Program-made: the position numbers and the translations under genes
NCBI GenBank assembly: GCA_046714215.1
Contig: JBKKBM010000112.1
Coordinates: forward strand, 1-7,913
DNA length: 7,913 bases
Reading direction: 5' to 3'
Source of the DNA: DATLCI01 sp046714215
Lineage (GTDB): Bacteria; Acidobacteriota; Terriglobia; Terriglobales; Acidobacteriaceae
Shown: one piece after another, positions 6,307-7,913 of the stretch
How positions within the stretch are numbered: the stretch's first letter is position 1
How the letters are laid out: each line of letters starts with the position of its first letter
The notes under the pieces: model-generated
The model's database searches: none
Told to the model about the DNA's origin: nothing
Seen by the model: the letters and a program-made list of their open reading frames with translations, nothing else

Positions 6307-7482
6307 ATGCCTTATAAAACCTATTCGATTCGGCATAGAACCCTTGCCCAAAACGTCGTAGTACTGGCGCTGCTGGTGGCGTTCATGGCCCTCAGTTCAG
6401 GCGCCGCGGGCGCCCAAACCGCTGACCCGAAAGCTCAAAAGCCGGAACCGCCGCCCGCAGCCGGTGGACCACAGGGCGAGATCGGGCCCATCGCCGTCCC
6501 GAAAAAGAAGGCGGAAGAGAAACCGCCGGAGAAACCCGCGCCCCGGGTGAAAAATCCCGAGGGCATGGCCGATTTCTCCTTGCGCGTGAACGTGCCCCTG
6601 GTGAGTGTGGACGTGGGCGTTCTCACCAAAGATGGCCAATTCATTCCCGGATTGAAAAAGGACAACTTCCGCATCATTGAAGATGGCGTGCCGCAGACCA
6701 TTACGGCAGTCGCGCCTACGGAGGCGCCCATCACCGCGGTGCTGCTGGTGGAATTTGCCAACACCAATTACGCGTTCATCCATGACATGCTGAACGGCGC
6801 CTATTCGTTTACCGGAACGCTGAAGCCGGAAGACTGGGTCGCGGTCATGACCTATGACATGCGCACCACCATCCTGCAGGACTTTACCCAGGACAAGCGG
6901 GCCATCTATGGGGCACTGAACCTGCTGCGCATCCCCGGATTCAGCGAGACCAACCTGTTCGACGCGCTCTATGAGGCCATCGATCGGCTGGAAGGCATCG
7001 AAGGACGCAAGTACATCGTGCTGATCTCCAGCGGCTATGACAGCTTCAGCCGCATCAACTACGACAAGATCCTTAATAAGGTGAAAGAGACCCAGAACAT
7101 CACCATCTATACCATCAGTACCGGGCAGGCGTTGCGCATGTATTACGAGAACCAGATGAGCGCCGTCACCCGCCTCGATTACCTGCAGGCGGACAATCAG
7201 ATGCGGACGTTCGCCGCTATGACCGGAGGACGCGCCTTTGCGCCGCGCTTTGAAGCGGAAATGCCGGAGATCTTCCGCGAAGTGGCGCAGACCATCCGTA
7301 ACCAGTACATGCTCACCTACCGCCCCACCAACAGCAAACAGGATGGCACTTTCCGCAAACTGAAAGTGGAGCTGGTCGGGCCGGACGGCACCCCGCTCAG
7401 CGTGGTCAACGAAAAAGGCAAGAAGCTGAAGTATCAAGTGATCGCGAAGGAAGGGTATCGGGCCAAGCAGTCAGTGGAATAG
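6307..7482 (+). CDS. Exported VWFA-related protein, acidobacterial type
   Basis: A 391-residue protein of the VWFA-related family typical of Acidobacteriota (recalled as TIGR03436). An N-terminal signal peptide (basic H10-R11, hydrophobic 17-36, likely cut after AGA near 36) is followed by a Pro/Lys-rich linker (40-85). A beta-rich domain comes next, with the family motif VPLVSVDVGVLTKDGQFIPG (96-115) and DNFRIIEDGVPQTI (119-132). The VWFA fold follows at about 141-340: strand ITAVLLVEF (142-150), SETNLFDALYEAID (213-226), GRKYIVLISSGYDS (233-246), ITIYTIST (265-272), and MTGGRAFAP (305-313) to NQYMLTYRP (332-340). The metal-binding DxSxS is replaced by EFANT (149-153), although the downstream Thr (215) is kept. 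ATG at 6307 has AGG eight bases upstream. The gene diverges from the S55-like gene, and its stop codon is the start of a heptamer array. Probable role: protein binding in the envelope; the ligand is unknown. Confidence 0.87.
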   Translation: MPYKTYSIRHRTLAQNVVVLALLVAFMALSSGAAGAQTADPKAQKPEPPPAAGGPQGEIGPIAVPKKKAEEKPPEKPAPRVKNPEGMADFSLRVNVPLVSVDVGVLTKDGQFIPGLKKDNFRIIEDGVPQTITAVAPTEAPITAVLLVEFANTNYAFIHDMLNGAYSFTGTLKPEDWVAVMTYDMRTTILQDFTQDKRAIYGALNLLRIPGFSETNLFDALYEAIDRLEGIEGRKYIVLISSGYDSFSRINYDKILNKVKETQNITIYTISTGQALRMYYENQMSAVTRLDYLQADNQMRTFAAMTGGRAFAPRFEAEMPEIFREVAQTIRNQYMLTYRPTNSKQDGTFRKLKVELVGPDGTPLSVVNEKGKKLKYQVIAKEGYRAKQSVE

Positions 7483-7514
7483 CTTGTAGCTCTTAGCTGT
7501 TAGCTCCTGGCTTG
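7480..7514 (+). repeat. Heptamer array, copy 2, starting at the VWFA stop codon
   Basis: Five consecutive heptamers: TAGCTTG, TAGCTCT, TAGCTGT, TAGCTCC, TGGCTTG. The first three bases of the array are the TAG stop codon of the VWFA gene. The downstream sequence 7515-7541 (AGTCAAAG, then ATCAGCCATCA) matches, with small gaps, the sequence after copy 1, so a longer element of about 60 bases is shared. Confidence 0.75.
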
Positions 7515-7565
7515 AGTCAAAGTCAGAAGCGATCAGCCATCACGGCACAAACAACACCGGGCCCC

Positions 7566-7640
7566 AAGTGATAAGGTCCCTTCACCAACTCAGCTTCCAG
7601 CGCTGGCCTGAAGTGATAAAAGACCCATCACCCACTCAGC
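7566..7640 (+). repeat. Two-copy direct repeat spaced by 45 bases
   Basis: AAGTGATAA at 7566-7574 and again at 7611-7619, each followed by a CCC-(T/A)TCACC-ACTCAGC tail (ending at 7594 and 7640). The copies differ at a few positions and by one small gap. Each copy contains a small inverted repeat (GTGA/TCAC at 7568-7585; GTGAT/ATCAC at 7613-7631). Each is followed by a G+C palindrome: CCAGCGCTGG at 7597-7606, and AGCGGC-AGC-GCCGCT at 7638-7652. The unit therefore looks like motif plus hairpin, repeated with a diverged hairpin. Confidence 0.65.
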
Positions 7641-7686
7641 GGCAGCGCCGCTAGGCGCGGAAGCGAAGGCGGCGTAGCTGCCTGAG
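7635..7686. repeat. Long imperfect hairpin
   Basis: CTCA (7635-7638) pairs with TGAG (7683-7686), GGCAGC (7641-7646) with GCTGCC (7677-7682), and GCCGC (7647-7651) with GCGGC (7669-7673). A two-base bulge lies on the left arm and a three-base bulge on the right, giving 15 base pairs and a 17-base loop. The left arm can instead fold on itself (7638-7652). Alternating folds and a G+C-rich stem are typical of REP-like elements. Confidence 0.55.
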
Positions 7687-7690
7687 CTTA

Positions 7691-7712
7691 ACCCACCCCG
7701 GAAGGGGTGGGT
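7691..7712. repeat. Perfect nine-base-pair hairpin with GGAA loop
   Basis: ACCCACCCC (7691-7699) pairs perfectly with GGGGTGGGT (7704-7712) around GGAA, a GNRA-type tetraloop, making a very stable RNA or single-stranded DNA structure. Its left arm with flank, AACCCACCCCG, also occurs at 557-567. No T-run follows on either strand. Confidence 0.65.
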
Positions 7713-7733
7713 GAGCGGTACATTGAAGCGCGA

Positions 7734-7747
7734 GCCCCTTTAGGGGC
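7734..7747. repeat. Short hairpin GCCCC-TTTA-GGGGC
   Basis: A five-base-pair G+C stem with the loop TTTA, 21 bases after the GGAA-loop hairpin. The loop resembles the TTTAG loop of the hairpin at 564-576, suggesting one family of intergenic stem-loops. No T-run, so not a standard terminator. Confidence 0.5.
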
Positions 7748-7773
7748 GGCACGATTTGCTTTGCTGACGGTTG

Positions 7774-7801
7774 AAAGCTTCAAGCGAAGAGCCAAGAGCT
7801 T
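7774..7801 (-). repeat. Heptamer array, copy 3, starting at the ZIP-like gene stop codon
   Basis: On the minus strand the array reads AAGCTCT, TGGCTCT, TCGCTTG, AAGCTTT. The first A is the last base of the TAA stop codon of the ZIP-like gene. The second unit (TGGCTCT) and the first (AAGCTCT, one change from TAGCTCT) tie it to copies 1 and 2. It points toward copy 2, so the two arrays bracket the hairpin region as rough inverted repeats. Confidence 0.55.
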
Positions 7802-7913
7802 TAACCCATCCGGAAGAAGTGGTCCAGCACGAATAGCAGGGCCACGCCCACGAACACCACCAAGGCCATGCGCACGCCGGGCTCCTTATTGACTTCCGGG
7901 ATCAAGTCCGACG
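7801..7913 (-). CDS. ZIP-family metal transporter, C-terminal end (runs off the right edge)
   Basis: Only the last 36 residues and the TAA stop (7803-7801) are in the window. The piece reads SDLIPEVNKEPGVRMA (first 16 residues), then one strongly hydrophobic helix (LVVFVGVALLFVL), and ends DHFFRMG. A DLIPE motif followed by a short loop and a final membrane helix ending near (E/D)H is the usual C-terminal pattern of bacterial ZIP transporters, which carry zinc or other divalent metals across the inner membrane. The metal-binding helices lie outside the window, so the substrate cannot be judged. The gene converges with the VWFA gene. Too short to rule out another membrane protein. Confidence 0.65.
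   Translation of the reverse strand, partial: SDLIPEVNKEPGVRMALVVFVGVALLFVLDHFFRMG

Larger units (their letters stand above)
7515..7800. other. Gene-free region made of hairpins and repeats between convergent genes
   Basis: About 290 bases with no supportable gene, between the VWFA stop and the end of the ZIP-like gene. From left to right it holds the tail shared with heptamer copy 1 (to about 7541), a plain stretch (7542-7565), two copies of a 30-base motif spaced 45 bases apart (7566-7640), a long imperfect hairpin (7635-7686), two compact G+C hairpins (7691-7712 and 7734-7747), and a TTGAA/TTCAA inverted repeat (7771-7783) that overlaps heptamer copy 3. The density of inverted repeats resembles REP/BIME clusters. 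None of the hairpins has a T-run, so they are not classical terminators, though they could shield the 3' ends of both convergent transcripts. Confidence 0.6.

Noticed and set aside
6397..7437. Minus-strand open frame of 346 codons opposite the VWFA gene
   Set aside because: His/Asp/Gly-rich shadow translation with no domain; the plus strand has clear VWFA family motifs.
7566..7640. CRISPR-like repeat-spacer arrangement
   Set aside because: Only two imperfect copies, and the would-be spacers are themselves palindromes related to each other; no cas genes.
7691..7712. Rho-independent terminator for the VWFA or ZIP-like gene
   Set aside because: The stem is strong but no T-run follows on either strand, and it lies about 200 bases past the VWFA stop.
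7707..7892. Small plus-strand open frame of 61 codons near the right end
   Set aside because: It runs through hairpins and the heptamer array and then antisense to the ZIP-like gene; Arg/Pro/Ala-rich shadow composition.

Overview
The window looks like a piece of an Acidobacteriota chromosome, most likely from the Terriglobia/Acidobacteriales side. The basis is the G+C-rich coding sequence, a VWFA-related secreted protein of the acidobacterial type, and a SpoIVB-peptidase-S55-like protein of the kind common in that phylum. The assignment rests on recalled family knowledge; no search was run. No rRNA, tRNA, CRISPR array, insertion sequence or phage gene is visible.

Layout. (1) 1-484, minus: N-terminal 161 residues of a LolC/LolE-type (FtsX/MacB-like) ABC transporter permease, running off the left edge. 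(2) 592-1155, minus: small membrane methyltransferase of the isoprenylcysteine carboxyl methyltransferase (ICMT) type. (3) 1229-1702, plus: short secreted NTF2-like (DUF4440/SnoaL-type) protein with visibly different codon use, divergent from the methyltransferase. (4) 1706-4189, minus: 827-residue exported protein with seven propeller-like repeats, a central beta-rich module and C-terminal Ig/FN3-like modules, starting at TTG. (5) 4287-6188, minus: 633-residue exported S55-like protein whose Ser and His motifs occur in the reverse of the SpoIVB order. (6) 6307-7482, plus: 391-residue exported VWFA-related protein, divergent from the S55 gene. (7) 7801-7913, minus: last 36 residues of a ZIP-type metal transporter.

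How the genes relate. Three consecutive genes (propeller protein, S55-like protein, VWFA-like protein) encode large exported proteins and share one divergent control region at about 6189-6306. They look like an envelope or periplasmic module: a possible processing or scaffold protein, a multidomain propeller protein and a VWFA-type binding protein. No enzyme substrate can be named. A terminator-like hairpin lies between the S55 and propeller genes, so their co-transcription may be partial. The LolC/E-like permease and the methyltransferase are membrane proteins on the same strand.

The most unusual non-coding signal is a family of heptamer arrays (consensus near TAGCTNT / TGGCTNT). They sit exactly at three gene boundaries: against the start codon of the LolC/E-like gene, overlapping the stop codon of the VWFA gene, and overlapping the stop codon of the ZIP gene. 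The last two face each other and bracket a roughly 320-bp intergenic region made almost entirely of hairpins and a 45-bp-spaced repeat, resembling a REP/BIME-type cluster.
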